A DNA stretch of 64,000 nucleotides from positions 8,677 through 72,676 of the forward strand of contig JADKDT010000018.1 of the NCBI GenBank assembly GCA_016714465.1, read 5' to 3'. The position numbers and the translations under genes were made by a program. Under the pieces are notes generated by a model. The model had not been told where the DNA came from. It did no database searches and saw only the letters and a program-made list of their open reading frames with translations. The stretch is from Candidatus Brachythrix odensensis (GTDB taxonomy: Bacteria > Chloroflexota > Anaerolineae > J036 > Brachytrichaceae). Shown here piece by piece: positions 16,833-26,333 of this stretch; position 1 is the first letter of the stretch, and each line of letters opens with the position of its first letter.

Positions 16833-16876
16833 TTGACAATAGAACGCATGTTCGACTACAATTAGAACAAGGGTTC
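16833..16876 (+). promoter_or_regulatory. lexA promoter with two SOS boxes
   Basis: A sigma-70 type promoter is visible: TTGACA at 16833-16838, an 18-base spacer, and TACAAT at 16857-16862. Box 1, GAACGCATGTTC (16842-16853), lies in the spacer. Box 2, GAACAAGGGTTC (16865-16876), lies just after the -10. Both fit GAAC-N4-GTTC, the Gram-positive type LexA operator, so lexA should repress itself. Confidence 0.9.
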
Positions 16877-16932
16877 TAAAGGGCGCAGCAGGCAAGCGCG
16901 TGTCGCGGGCTTCCGGCGCCAGGAGAGGCGTT

Positions 16933-17586
16933 ATGGCGCGATTGGCGCATGGTTCGCAAAATGAAGGCCGGCAGCGGGTGCTGGACTTCATCACGATGTA
17001 CATCAACGACAACAGCGTGCCGCCCACGATCCGTGAGATTCAGGCTGGGGCGAAGATCAGTTCCACCTCGATGGTGAGCTATTACCTCAAGGATCTCGAG
17101 AAGGCCAACATGCTCGACCGCTACAAGCGGCGCTCGCGGGGCGTGGTCATCAACGATCCAGGCCGGGTCGTCGCCCGCGATATGGTGAGCGTGCCGCTGG
17201 TTGGGGTCATCACCTGTGGCGCCGGGCCGGTGCCGACCCCGGATGCGGACGCATTGCGCAGCGCCGATGATCGGATCCAAATCGCGCGCAGCCTGGTCAA
17301 GGACACCGACGATTTGTTCGCCCTGATCGCGAGCGGCGATTCGATGATCGACGCGCTCATCCATGACGGTGACATCATCATCATGAAGAAGGAAACCGAC
17401 GTCAAAAATGGCGAACTGGCGGCGGTATTCCTGACTGAGAAGAATGAAAGCACCTTGAAGCGCGTTTACAAGGAAGGCAAGCGCCTCAAGCTCAAGCCCG
17501 AGAACCCGACCCTCAAGCCCTTCTACGTCGATGCCCGGTTTGCCCAGATCCAGGGCCGGGTCATGTGCGTCATCCGCCGGGCCTGA
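16933..17586 (+). CDS. lexA: LexA, SOS repressor
   Basis: 217 residues. An N-terminal winged helix (RQRVLDFITMYINDN, PPTIREIQ, SSTSMVSYYLKDLEKANML) recognises the operator. The C-terminal S24 self-cleaving domain has catalytic Ser137 in ASGDSMID and Lys176 in ESTLKRVY. The cleavage loop reads VGVITCGAGP; the scissile pair is probably Cys95-Gly96, as in UmuD, rather than the Ala-Gly usual in LexA, though Ala97-Gly98 is also present. I chose the ATG at 16933 because an AGGAG site precedes it; the upstream GTG at 16900 adds an unrelated stretch. Two SOS boxes sit in its promoter. RecA-stimulated cleavage would switch on DNA-damage genes. Confidence 0.95.
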   Translation: MARLAHGSQNEGRQRVLDFITMYINDNSVPPTIREIQAGAKISSTSMVSYYLKDLEKANMLDRYKRRSRGVVINDPGRVVARDMVSVPLVGVITCGAGPVPTPDADALRSADDRIQIARSLVKDTDDLFALIASGDSMIDALIHDGDIIIMKKETDVKNGELAAVFLTEKNESTLKRVYKEGKRLKLKPENPTLKPFYVDARFAQIQGRVMCVIRRA

Positions 17587-17602
17587 TCGAGCGTCAGAAT
17601 TT

Positions 17603-17692
17603 GATCCGCCGATTCCGCCGATTCACGCCGATCTTCTTTTCTAGGATGCAATGCCAACCCGAATCTGCGTAAATCGGCGGAATCTGCGGATA
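17603..17692. repeat. Intergenic inverted repeat, 'ATCTGCGGATA' family
   Basis: The left arm at about 17603-17632 is built of repeated CCGCCGATT units. The right arm at 17661-17692 contains AATCGGCGGAATCTGCGGAT. The arms mirror each other imperfectly. Copies of the same family occur at 45072-45150 and 53931-54028. No coding sequence is seen in the 157-base gap. Confidence 0.75.
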
Positions 17693-17743
17693 TATTTCCC
17701 AGCCTGAGCGAGAATAGACCATCCTGTGCGCGGATGAGGTCAC

Positions 17744-18586
17744 ATGCAAGATCGCTTTGGATATGCGCCGGTTCGCGATGGCGAATTGTTATACGAAGTC
17801 GCGGGCGAGGGCCCGGGCCTTGTCTTTGTCCACGCCGGGGTCGCCCATCTCGGGATGTGGGACGAGCAATGGCCGGCCTTCACCTCTCGGTTTCGTTGTC
17901 TGCGCTATGACACCCGCGGCTTTGGCGGCTCGCGCACCCAGGCAGTCGCGTTCAGCAATCGGCAGGACCTGCTCGATGTGATGGACTTCGCCGGGATCGA
18001 GCGGGCGGCCGTGATCGGTTGTTCGCGCGGGGCGCAGATCGCGCTGGATACGGTCATCGACTACCCCGATCGCTTCACCGCCCTGGTGGCGGTGTGCGGG
18101 GGGGTGAGCGGGTTCGACGCGTACACCGGCGCGGATGTGCCGGAAGCCGAAATGGCGCTCTTTGACGCCATTGAGAAGGTCGATGGGCTCAAGGAACCGG
18201 CCGCTGTGCGCCGGTTGTGGGAGCTCGAGACCCAACTCTGGTGCGACGGCCCGGGCCAGCCCGAGACGCGCCTGCCAGCCGCGATGCGGGCACGCATGAT
18301 GGCTCTGAACTGGGTCAACCTCACCCGCCAGGACAACCAGGCCCGCGGCCTGCCCATGTCGCCCGAGGCGGCCCTGCGCCTGTGGGATGTGCGGGTGCCC
18401 GTGCTGGCCATCTCGGGCCGCTACGACACCATCGGCAGCCAGCGTTCGATGGCGTATCTGGCCCAGCAGGCGCCCGAGGGTCGGCTGGAAGAAATGGATA
18501 CGGCGCACTTGCCCAGCATTGAGCAGCCTGATCAGTTCAATGCGCTGGTGCTGCGCTTTCTCGAAGAGGCCAGCGCCGGCGGCTGA
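17744..18586 (+). CDS. Alpha/beta hydrolase
   Basis: 280 residues with the alpha/beta-hydrolase fold: an HAGVAHLGMWDEQ oxyanion region, YDTRGFGGS, the nucleophile elbow GCSRGA (Ser near residue 97), an acid in AISGRYDTIG, and a terminal His in TAHLPSIEQPDQFN. This layout is typical of esterases and of 3-oxoadipate enol-lactonase-like enzymes; the substrate cannot be told from the sequence. It stands alone downstream of lexA, with a repeat between them and no visible SOS box. Confidence 0.85.
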   Translation: MQDRFGYAPVRDGELLYEVAGEGPGLVFVHAGVAHLGMWDEQWPAFTSRFRCLRYDTRGFGGSRTQAVAFSNRQDLLDVMDFAGIERAAVIGCSRGAQIALDTVIDYPDRFTALVAVCGGVSGFDAYTGADVPEAEMALFDAIEKVDGLKEPAAVRRLWELETQLWCDGPGQPETRLPAAMRARMMALNWVNLTRQDNQARGLPMSPEAALRLWDVRVPVLAISGRYDTIGSQRSMAYLAQQAPEGRLEEMDTAHLPSIEQPDQFNALVLRFLEEASAGG

Positions 18587-18641
18587 CGAGGCTATCCGCC
18601 TGCGCTCCCAGTCGCGCATCTGCCTGGGGCGCGGTCATCTT

Positions 18642-18767
18642 GCCCAATGGCATTAAGTTAAGCGGCGAACCTGAGGCCGCTATCGACGGCCGTCCCCAAC
18701 GGGGCCGGCCGTCTCGCGACGAAGGCTGCGCCCAGCGTCGCTGGAATCGCAGGAATTGCCATTGGGC
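18642..18767. repeat. Short distal inverted repeat in the gap before the GNAT fusion gene
   Basis: GCCCAATGGCA (18642-18652) is mirrored by TGCCATTGGGC (18757-18767) across about 100 bases that also contain short GC-rich palindromes. The gap 18587-18812 shows no convincing coding region or promoter. The significance of the repeat is uncertain. Confidence 0.4.
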
Positions 18768-18812
18768 GCCCGCGCGCGCTCATCGTCTATAGCGTCAATC
18801 GGCCTGTATCCT

Positions 18813-20144
18813 ATGTCCATGACCCAATCTGATACTGGTTTGGCCCGGGCCATCGCATTTGTTGAGCAATCTGGAACGCCACTCGAGCGGGCCGAGCTGG
18901 CCTATCTCCTGCGCGGGACGCCGTTGCCGAACGACGCGCGCAGCGCGCTCCTGGCTGGTCAACGTGAGGATGGCGGATGGCCATCGCCTTGGGTTGACCC
19001 GAGCGTTAAGTCCTACTCCGGCATCGGCGCAACCTGCCATCAGCTGGCGAGGGCCTGGGCCTGCGGCATTCCAATGGACACCCCTGAGATTCGGTCTGCC
19101 CTGGGGTTCCTGGTCGCGCGCCAATATGAGCACGGCGCGTTCGAAGAGGACATCACTGTTGCCGCTCTTGCGCCAGATTGGCTGAAACCCGGCAATCCAC
19201 TGGCTCGCGCATATCTCACCGCAAATGCCGGCTTCTGGCTGGCCATTTTGGGCGGGCATGCCGGGGCAGCGCGAGCCGAGGGTGCCCTGGCGCGCGAAGC
19301 GGCCGGCGAGGCCTATGCCCAGACCCGCTGGCTGCGGGCCGCCTTGCGCTGGCGGCTGCTCGGGCGGGAGACCCGAGAGCATGATCTCGACACGTTGGGC
19401 GATTCCCTGCCGGGTTTTTACGCCGAGGATCTGGCCTGGATGTTGCAGACGCTGATGGCGGCTGGCCTGCCCGCGTTCAGCAGTCTGGCCGAGGCGGGTG
19501 TCGCGCGGCTGATGGGGTTACGCGGCGTTTCCGGTGCCTGGGAACGGGACGGGGCACCCTCAGTCCGGCTGACCCTCGATGCCCTGTGTGCGTTGCGCGC
19601 CTGCGGTCTGCCGCTCCCGGGCCAGGGTGGTTGCCGGGTTGAGCGCGTCCACAGTGAGGAGGTTTCGGCGCTGATCCCCGATTTGGCTCGTCTACTGCTC
19701 GACGCCGTCGATGGCGGCGCGTCGGTAGGCTTTCTGCCGCCCCTGAGCCGGGCGGAGGCGCTGGAGTACGCCCGAGGTGTGGCCACCGCAGTCGCCGCCG
19801 GTGGGCGCGTGCTGCTGGTCGCGCGGATGGACGGCCGCGTCATCGGTACGGGCCAGTTGGACCTGGCCCAGCGCGCGAATGGCCGGCATCGGGCCGAGGT
19901 CGCCAAGGTGATGACTTTGGGCGCCTGGCGCGGGCGCGGGGTGGGGCGCAGCCTGATGCTGGCGCTTGAGGATGAGGCCCGTCGCCTTGGGCGCAGCACC
20001 TTGGTCCTCGATACGCGTCGGGGCGATTCGTCTGAGGCGCTGTATCAGTCGTTGGGCTGGGTCAAGGCGGGCGTGGTGCCGCGCTACGCCCGCAGCGCGA
20101 GCGGGGACTTGCACGATACGGTGTTCTACTACAAAATCGTGTGA
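18813..20144 (+). CDS. Fusion of terpenoid-cyclase-like alpha/alpha repeats with a GNAT acetyltransferase
   Basis: About 443 residues. The N-terminal 270 residues contain repeats of the squalene-cyclase/prenyltransferase toroid type: LLAGQREDGGWPSPW (QW-type motif near residue 45), FLVARQYEHGAFE, and LMGLRGVSGAWERDG. After about residue 285 comes a GNAT domain: VERVHSEEVSALIPDLA at its start, and the acetyl-CoA loop AWRGRGVGRSLMLAL followed by GDSSEALYQSLGWVKAG. The acidic catalytic DxDD or DCTA motifs of true cyclases are not seen, so the first half probably binds something rather than cyclising it. The start is uncertain: ATGs at 18813 and 18819 are two codons apart. Confidence 0.75.
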   Translation: MSMTQSDTGLARAIAFVEQSGTPLERAELAYLLRGTPLPNDARSALLAGQREDGGWPSPWVDPSVKSYSGIGATCHQLARAWACGIPMDTPEIRSALGFLVARQYEHGAFEEDITVAALAPDWLKPGNPLARAYLTANAGFWLAILGGHAGAARAEGALAREAAGEAYAQTRWLRAALRWRLLGRETREHDLDTLGDSLPGFYAEDLAWMLQTLMAAGLPAFSSLAEAGVARLMGLRGVSGAWERDGAPSVRLTLDALCALRACGLPLPGQGGCRVERVHSEEVSALIPDLARLLLDAVDGGASVGFLPPLSRAEALEYARGVATAVAAGGRVLLVARMDGRVIGTGQLDLAQRANGRHRAEVAKVMTLGAWRGRGVGRSLMLALEDEARRLGRSTLVLDTRRGDSSEALYQSLGWVKAGVVPRYARSASGDLHDTVFYYKIV

Positions 20145-20150
20145 GATTAT

Positions 20151-20195
20151 GCCGATGGCGATATGCCCGGCGAAGCCGGGCATATCGCCATCGGC
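20151..20195. repeat. Perfect 21-bp hairpin with GAA triloop
   Basis: Arms 20151-20171 and 20175-20195 are exactly complementary around GAA (core GCCCGGC-GAA-GCCGGGC). It begins eight bases after the stop of the GNAT fusion gene and lies between two genes on the plus strand. No T-run follows. Confidence 0.85.
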
Positions 20196-20234
20196 GTTCA
20201 TTCCGTAGCGGCCAGCTGGCCAGTAGGTGGAGTC

Positions 20235-20609
20235 ATGTCGATCATCAAGGGAATCAACAACGTGTCGCTGCACATCGTGAATTGGGACGAGGCCAAGCGT
20301 TTCTACTCGGAGACGCTCGGGCTCGGCGTGCCGTCTTTCTGCGCCGACGAGTTTGGCTGGTGCGAATTCGGGGCCGAAGGCGAGACCCATCTCGCGCTCA
20401 ACCGTTGGAACGACCCGACCCCGCCCTCGCGCGAAGGCGGCGGCACCGTCGTCCTCACCGTCGAGGACTGCCCTGCCGCCGTCGCGGCGCTGCGCGCGAA
20501 GGGCGTGCGCTGCGAGGATCCCATTGGCATCCCGGGCATGGTCACCTATGCCAATTTCTGGGATTCGGATGGCAACCGCCTGCAGCTTGCTGGACCGGCG
20601 CCAGCTTAA
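20235..20609 (+). CDS. VOC (glyoxalase/bleomycin-resistance) family protein
   Basis: 124 residues containing two beta-alpha-beta-beta-beta units of the vicinal oxygen chelate fold. IKGINNVSLHIVNWDEAKRF starts the first, with the metal-ligand-type position (usually His) not obvious there. GGTVVLTVEDCPAAVAAL and ANFWDSDGNRLQL form the second; the latter is the usual 'DPDGN' signature. The enzyme could be a lyase, isomerase or resistance protein. The ATG at 20235 was chosen because the longer frame upstream would run through the 20151 hairpin. A strong terminator follows. Confidence 0.85.
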   Translation: MSIIKGINNVSLHIVNWDEAKRFYSETLGLGVPSFCADEFGWCEFGAEGETHLALNRWNDPTPPSREGGGTVVLTVEDCPAAVAALRAKGVRCEDPIGIPGMVTYANFWDSDGNRLQLAGPAPA

Positions 20610-20634
20610 GGGTTTTGTTTGGTCAGGATTGATG

Positions 20635-20675
20635 AGGGCGGGGCACGCGCCGCGGCGCGTGCCCCGCCCTTTTTT
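20635..20675 (+). terminator. Intrinsic terminator after the VOC gene
   Basis: A perfect 36-bp palindrome at 20635-20670 (core GCACGCGCCGCGGCGCGTGC) is followed by six T at 20670-20675. It lies 25 bases after the VOC stop codon. Confidence 0.9.
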
Positions 20676-20691
20676 GGGCTAGGATAGCCCC

Positions 20692-21579
20692 ATGAGCAAC
20701 GCCCAAGCGCGGGCCCAGGCGGTGATCGACGACCTCACCGGACGGGGCATAGAGCGCGGTCTTCAGGTCGCCGCCTACCTGGATGGTGAACTCGTCGTTG
20801 ACGCGTGGTCCGGGCTCGCCGACCCCGAAACCGGCCGCGGGGTCAACGGCGACACCCTTTTTGTCACCTTCTCATGCACAAAGGGCGTGACTGCGACCGT
20901 TGTGCATTTGCTTGCCGAACGCGGCCAGCTCGACTACGACGAGTCCATCGCCCGCTATTGGCCTGAATTTGCCTCGGGCCCGGCCGCCGCGGTCAAGGCC
21001 ACAATTACGGTGCGTCAGGCGCTGTGCCACACCGCCGGATTGCCGCATCTGCCGCCCGGGATCACCCGGGATGGGCTCCTTGATGGCAGCCGCATGCGTA
21101 ACTGGATCGAGCAGGCTGAGCCGCTGTGGGCGCCGGGCGCCATAACGGGCTACCACGCCGTGACGTTTGGCAATATTCTTGGCGAGATCATCCGCCGCAT
21201 CGACGGCCGCACAGTCGGCCGGATCGTGGCCGAAGAAATCGCCCGGCCCCTGGGCGTCTCGGATTCGCTCTTTATCGGAGCGCGGCGGGATGTATTCCGG
21301 CGTATCGCCCGGCACGAGAGCGCGCCGCCCAATCCCGAACTGCCAATGCCGCCGCTTGACGCGCTGATCTTCAAGGCCATCCCGCCGCAGCTCCAGCCCA
21401 TGTTTATCGGGGCTAACGACCCGAATGCCTGGGTGACCGAGTTGCCGGCCTCGGGCGGGCTGATGAGCGCCCGGGCGTTGGCCCGGATATGCGGCCCTGA
21501 TCGGCGCGCCCGTGGACGGTGGGGCGCGTCTCCTGCCTGGTATCCGTATCGCGGTGGCCACCCAGGTCCAGACCGCTGA
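20692..21579 (+). CDS. Beta-lactamase-family serine hydrolase (EstB-like), fragment 1
   Basis: The catalytic SxxK motif is SCTK in TLFVTFSCTKGVTATV (Ser near residue 62). The Tyr motif is in GYHAVTFGNILGEIIRR, matching EstB-type esterases. Genuine similarity ends near 21488 (SARALARI); from there the frame is nonsense because two bases appear lost (restoring GT gives LARMYAALIGAP). The C-terminal part is at 21512-21832. The joined protein would be about 380 residues, the usual length. Probably a cytoplasmic esterase; substrate unknown. Confidence 0.8.
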   Translation: MSNAQARAQAVIDDLTGRGIERGLQVAAYLDGELVVDAWSGLADPETGRGVNGDTLFVTFSCTKGVTATVVHLLAERGQLDYDESIARYWPEFASGPAAAVKATITVRQALCHTAGLPHLPPGITRDGLLDGSRMRNWIEQAEPLWAPGAITGYHAVTFGNILGEIIRRIDGRTVGRIVAEEIARPLGVSDSLFIGARRDVFRRIARHESAPPNPELPMPPLDALIFKAIPPQLQPMFIGANDPNAWVTELPASGGLMSARALARICGPDRRARGRWGASPAWYPYRGGHPGPDR

Positions 21580-21832
21580 GGTCGACGCGGCGCTTGGCAC
21601 GCCCACGCCCAAGCTGCTGGGCTGGTTTGGCGGCTATCCCGGTTCTGGCATGAGCGTCAGCCCAACCGCGTTTGGCCATCCGGGCGCGGGAGGCAATACC
21701 GGCTTTGCTGATCCGGACAGCGGCTTCGCTCTGGCGGTTACGAAGAATCGGCTGGTCTCGCCGACCCGGCCCGAGCTGGGGTCAGCCCGCATCATCGAGC
21801 GCGAGATACGGGACGCGCTGGGCCTGCGCTAA
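21512..21832 (+). CDS. Beta-lactamase-family serine hydrolase, fragment 2 (C-terminus)
   Basis: The frame is homologous from about 21491 (YAALIGAPVDGGARLLP). It carries the third active-site region FGHPGAGGNTGFADPDSG, where H-x-G replaces the KTG box of beta-lactamases, and ends ARIIEREIRDALGLR. It is the continuation of the preceding fragment, not an independent gene. Confidence 0.75.
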   Translation: MDGGARLLPGIRIAVATQVQTAEVDAALGTPTPKLLGWFGGYPGSGMSVSPTAFGHPGAGGNTGFADPDSGFALAVTKNRLVSPTRPELGSARIIEREIRDALGLR

Positions 21833-21853
21833 CTCGCGCGCGTGCGCGATTTT

Positions 21854-21895
21854 CAGAAACGACATCCCCGGCAAAGCCGGGGGATGTCGTTTCTG
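21854..21895. repeat. 19-bp hairpin with AAA triloop
   Basis: Left arm 21854-21872, loop AAA, right arm 21876-21895. The arms match except for one extra G in the G-run of the right arm, possibly another homopolymer error. It lies just after the serine hydrolase stop codon. The remaining 150 bases before the aminotransferase gene show no gene. Confidence 0.75.
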
Positions 21896-22044
21896 GAAAA
21901 AGGTGCCGTTGCCGCCGCACCAGCGGACTACAATACTCCCCACGCGGTTTCCACCGCGCGAAAAGGTTCCCCTGCTCCCGCGGGCTCGTCTCCGCACCCG
22001 CGCTATCGCGGGCGTGGCCCGACAAGTCGGCGTGAAAACCCGCC

Positions 22045-23364
22045 ATGATGCGACCTGAAATCCTCACCCCTCCCCCGGGCCCAAAGGCCCGCGCGTTGAT
22101 CGAGCGCGACCGCAAGCTCAGCTCCACATCCAATTCGCATCCGATCCCGCTTGTGCCGGAATCGGGCGAGGGGGTCTGGTTACGTGATGTTGATGGCAAC
22201 ACCTACCTGGACATGATGGCAGGCATCGCCGTCAATACGACCGGGCACGCCCACCCGGCCATTGTGGCGGCCGTCACCGAGCAGAGCAAAAAGCTCATGC
22301 ATACCTGCTCGACGCTCTTTCCGCATGAGCCGCTCCCGACCCTGGCCGAGCGCCTGGTGAACAAACTGGGCGGCGGGTATCGCTGTTTCTTCGGCAACTC
22401 GGGCACGGAAGGCATCGAGGCAGCACTAAAGCTCGCCCGTTATCACACCCATCGCCCGTATTTCATGGCCTTTACCGGCTCATTCCACGGGCGGAGCGTC
22501 GGCGCGCTTTCGCTTACGGCCTCGTCGACAAAATACCGCAAGGGCTTCGGGCCGATGGCCTATCCGGTCACCCATGTGCCGTATCCGAACATGTACCGGC
22601 CGGTCTTTGGCGCGAGCGCGGAAACGGTTGGCGACGCGGTTCTCGAGCACATCCGCCATCTCTTCCGGACCAGCCTGCCGCCCGAGGATGTGGCCGCCAT
22701 CGTCTTCGAGCCCGTGCAGGGCGAGGGCGGATACATCGTCCCGCCGCGCGGCTTTCTCAAAGGCCTGCAGTCGCTGATGGCCGAATATGGCATCCTCGTC
22801 ATCGCCGACGAGGTTCAGACTGGCGTTGGGCGGACCGGCAAATTCTTCGCCTTCGAGCATGAGGCGATGGAGACGCCCGACATCGTCATCCTGGCCAAGG
22901 GCCTGGCGTCGGGCTACCCCATCAGCGCCACACTGTTCAAGGAAAAACTCAACACCTGGCCGGTCGGCGCGCACGGCACAACGTTTGGTGGCAATCCAGT
23001 CTCGGCCGCTGCCGCCATGGTCACCCTCGATCTCGTCGAGGCCGGGCTGATGTCGAACGCGGGCGCTACCGGGGGCTATCTGATCGAGCGCATGAAGGAA
23101 GTCGCGGCGGAGTTTCCACGCTTGGGCGACGTGCGCGGCCGGGGGATGATGATCGGGCTCGAGTTCATCGCTGACCCGAAGACGAAGCGCGAGGATGAGG
23201 CCCTGCGCGATCAGGTGATGAAGGCGTGCTTCGAGCAGGGCGTGCTCACCCTTTCGGCCGGGCCGAACGCCCTGCGCCTGGCCCCGCCGCTGATCCTCAC
23301 CCGCGACCAGGCCGACATCGCGGTCCGCACTCTTGCAAATGTGATCGGCACGGCGACCGCCTGA
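22045..23364 (+). CDS. Class III (PLP) aminotransferase, 4-aminobutyrate/omega-amino acid type
   Basis: 439 residues. Family blocks: VWLRDVDGNTYLDMMAGIAV, the phosphate-binding FFGNSGTEGIEAALKLAR, FTGSFHGRSVGALSLT, EPVQGEGGYIVPP, the PLP Asp in ILVIADEVQTGVGRTG, and the Schiff-base Lys in VILAKGLASGYP. These enzymes move an omega-amino group (GABA, ornithine, lysine) to 2-oxoglutarate or pyruvate. Some close relatives are amino acid racemases, so the exact substrate is open. The start is one of two consecutive ATG codons. The gene is followed by a long hairpin and a convergent gene. Confidence 0.9.
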   Translation: MMRPEILTPPPGPKARALIERDRKLSSTSNSHPIPLVPESGEGVWLRDVDGNTYLDMMAGIAVNTTGHAHPAIVAAVTEQSKKLMHTCSTLFPHEPLPTLAERLVNKLGGGYRCFFGNSGTEGIEAALKLARYHTHRPYFMAFTGSFHGRSVGALSLTASSTKYRKGFGPMAYPVTHVPYPNMYRPVFGASAETVGDAVLEHIRHLFRTSLPPEDVAAIVFEPVQGEGGYIVPPRGFLKGLQSLMAEYGILVIADEVQTGVGRTGKFFAFEHEAMETPDIVILAKGLASGYPISATLFKEKLNTWPVGAHGTTFGGNPVSAAAAMVTLDLVEAGLMSNAGATGGYLIERMKEVAAEFPRLGDVRGRGMMIGLEFIADPKTKREDEALRDQVMKACFEQGVLTLSAGPNALRLAPPLILTRDQADIAVRTLANVIGTATA

Positions 23365-23387
23365 AACGTCTCAGTAGAGATATCCAT

Positions 23388-23432
23388 CAAAAGCGACACC
23401 CCCCCGGCGAAGCCGGGGGGGTGTCGCTTTTG
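23388..23432. repeat. Perfect 21-bp hairpin with GAA triloop plus outer arms
   Basis: Arms 23388-23408 and 23412-23432 are perfectly complementary around GAA, with a seven-base C-run facing a seven-base G-run. A second pair, AGTAGAGAT (23373-23381) and ATCTCTACT (23438-23446), encloses it. It sits between the convergent aminotransferase and glycosidase genes and could serve both as terminator. Confidence 0.85.
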
Positions 23433-23441
23433 AGAACATCT

Positions 23442-24524
23442 CTACTTTGCCGAGGGAACGAGCGCGCGGAGCAAGGGCTCGCGCCATTCGCCGTATCCTG
23501 GCGACCAGGCACCAAAGCCGGAGGCGAACTCCCAGTAGGCCCAGCTGAAGCCGCGCTGCTCGGCCTCGCGCGCAACGGCCGCCGTCCAGCGCGCGCGGGC
23601 TTCCATCTCGGCCTTGTTGTAGGCCCCAAATTCACCCATGAAGATGGGACGCTTGTTCTGAGTTCCCCAGGCCACGGCCAGGTCAAAGTCAGCCCGCACC
23701 GCCGCCAAATCCGCGGGCGTGCCCTCCCAGGCGGTGTCGTTCCAATCCGACGCGCCTTCGACCCACTCCGCGCCCTGGTGGGTGAAATGGAAGGGGTTGT
23801 AGTAGTGAAATGTGCCGATGAGATAGCGGTCATCGGCGGGCAGATCGAGCGTTGCCAGGGTCGTAACGTTGTTCCAGTTCACTCCGCCCACCACGACCGC
23901 CCGGGTGGGGTTGCCCGTCCGGATCTCCTTTAACGGCAGCAGCAGCGTCTCATTCCACAACGCCGCAGTTTGGGCCGTGTTGGGCTCGTTCAGGATTTCG
24001 AAGACCACGTCTTCGGGCCGATTCTTGAAATGGCTCGCGATTTGGCGCCACAGGCCAACCAGGCGCGCCCGATGCTCGAGCGGCGCCTTGTCCATTTCCT
24101 CGAAGTGATGGATGTTGACGACCACCGCCAGGCCGGCCTTGAGCGCCTGGTCGACGACCGCGTCGATGCGGGCCATGAATTCGGGATCGATGGTGTAGGG
24201 CGCATTCAGCTCTGCGTGGGCCGACCACTTGATGGGGAGGCGGACCGAGTCAAAACCGGCTTTGCGGATGAGCGGGAAGTAGTAGTCCTGGATCATCACC
24301 CCCCACGCCCCTTCGCGCGGCCCCTCGAGAGCGTTGCCGATATTCATTCCGCGCCCGAGACGCCTGTTCGTCTCGAAAACATCCCGGGCAGCCGGGCGGG
24401 CAAGGGTTGGGGTGGGTGGCGGGACAATCGCGGTGGGGGTGGATATGGGGGTTGGCGGAAGGACGGGCACCGCAGCGCACGCGCACAGGGCGAGTGCCAG
24501 ACACGGGAAAATTAGGTTTCGCAT
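23442..24524 (-). CDS. Glycoside hydrolase family 5 (cellulase-like) lipoprotein
   Basis: 360 residues. The N-terminus is a lipoprotein signal (LIFPCLALALCACAA) and a Thr/Pro-rich linker to about residue 45. The GH5 domain has GMNIGNALEGP, FDSVRLPIKWS, the acid/base Glu in EILNEPNT and the nucleophile Glu in IFMGEFGAY, plus a FHYYNP strand. It is expected to hydrolyse beta-1,4 (or related) glycans at the cell surface. The ATG at 24524 is chosen because it starts the signal peptide. It lies 10 bases after the biotin carboxylase stop on the same strand; the functional link is unclear. Confidence 0.88.
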   Translation of the reverse strand: MRNLIFPCLALALCACAAVPVLPPTPISTPTAIVPPPTPTLARPAARDVFETNRRLGRGMNIGNALEGPREGAWGVMIQDYYFPLIRKAGFDSVRLPIKWSAHAELNAPYTIDPEFMARIDAVVDQALKAGLAVVVNIHHFEEMDKAPLEHRARLVGLWRQIASHFKNRPEDVVFEILNEPNTAQTAALWNETLLLPLKEIRTGNPTRAVVVGGVNWNNVTTLATLDLPADDRYLIGTFHYYNPFHFTHQGAEWVEGASDWNDTAWEGTPADLAAVRADFDLAVAWGTQNKRPIFMGEFGAYNKAEMEARARWTAAVAREAEQRGFSWAYWEFASGFGAWSPGYGEWREPLLRALVPSAK

Positions 24525-24534
24525 GGCGGTTATG

Positions 24535-26280
<1,746 letters not shown>

Positions 26281-26333
26281 ACGTTGGCCCGCGGCAAGTA
26301 TATCGGCCCCGCGCATGCGTTATAACCGGTAGC

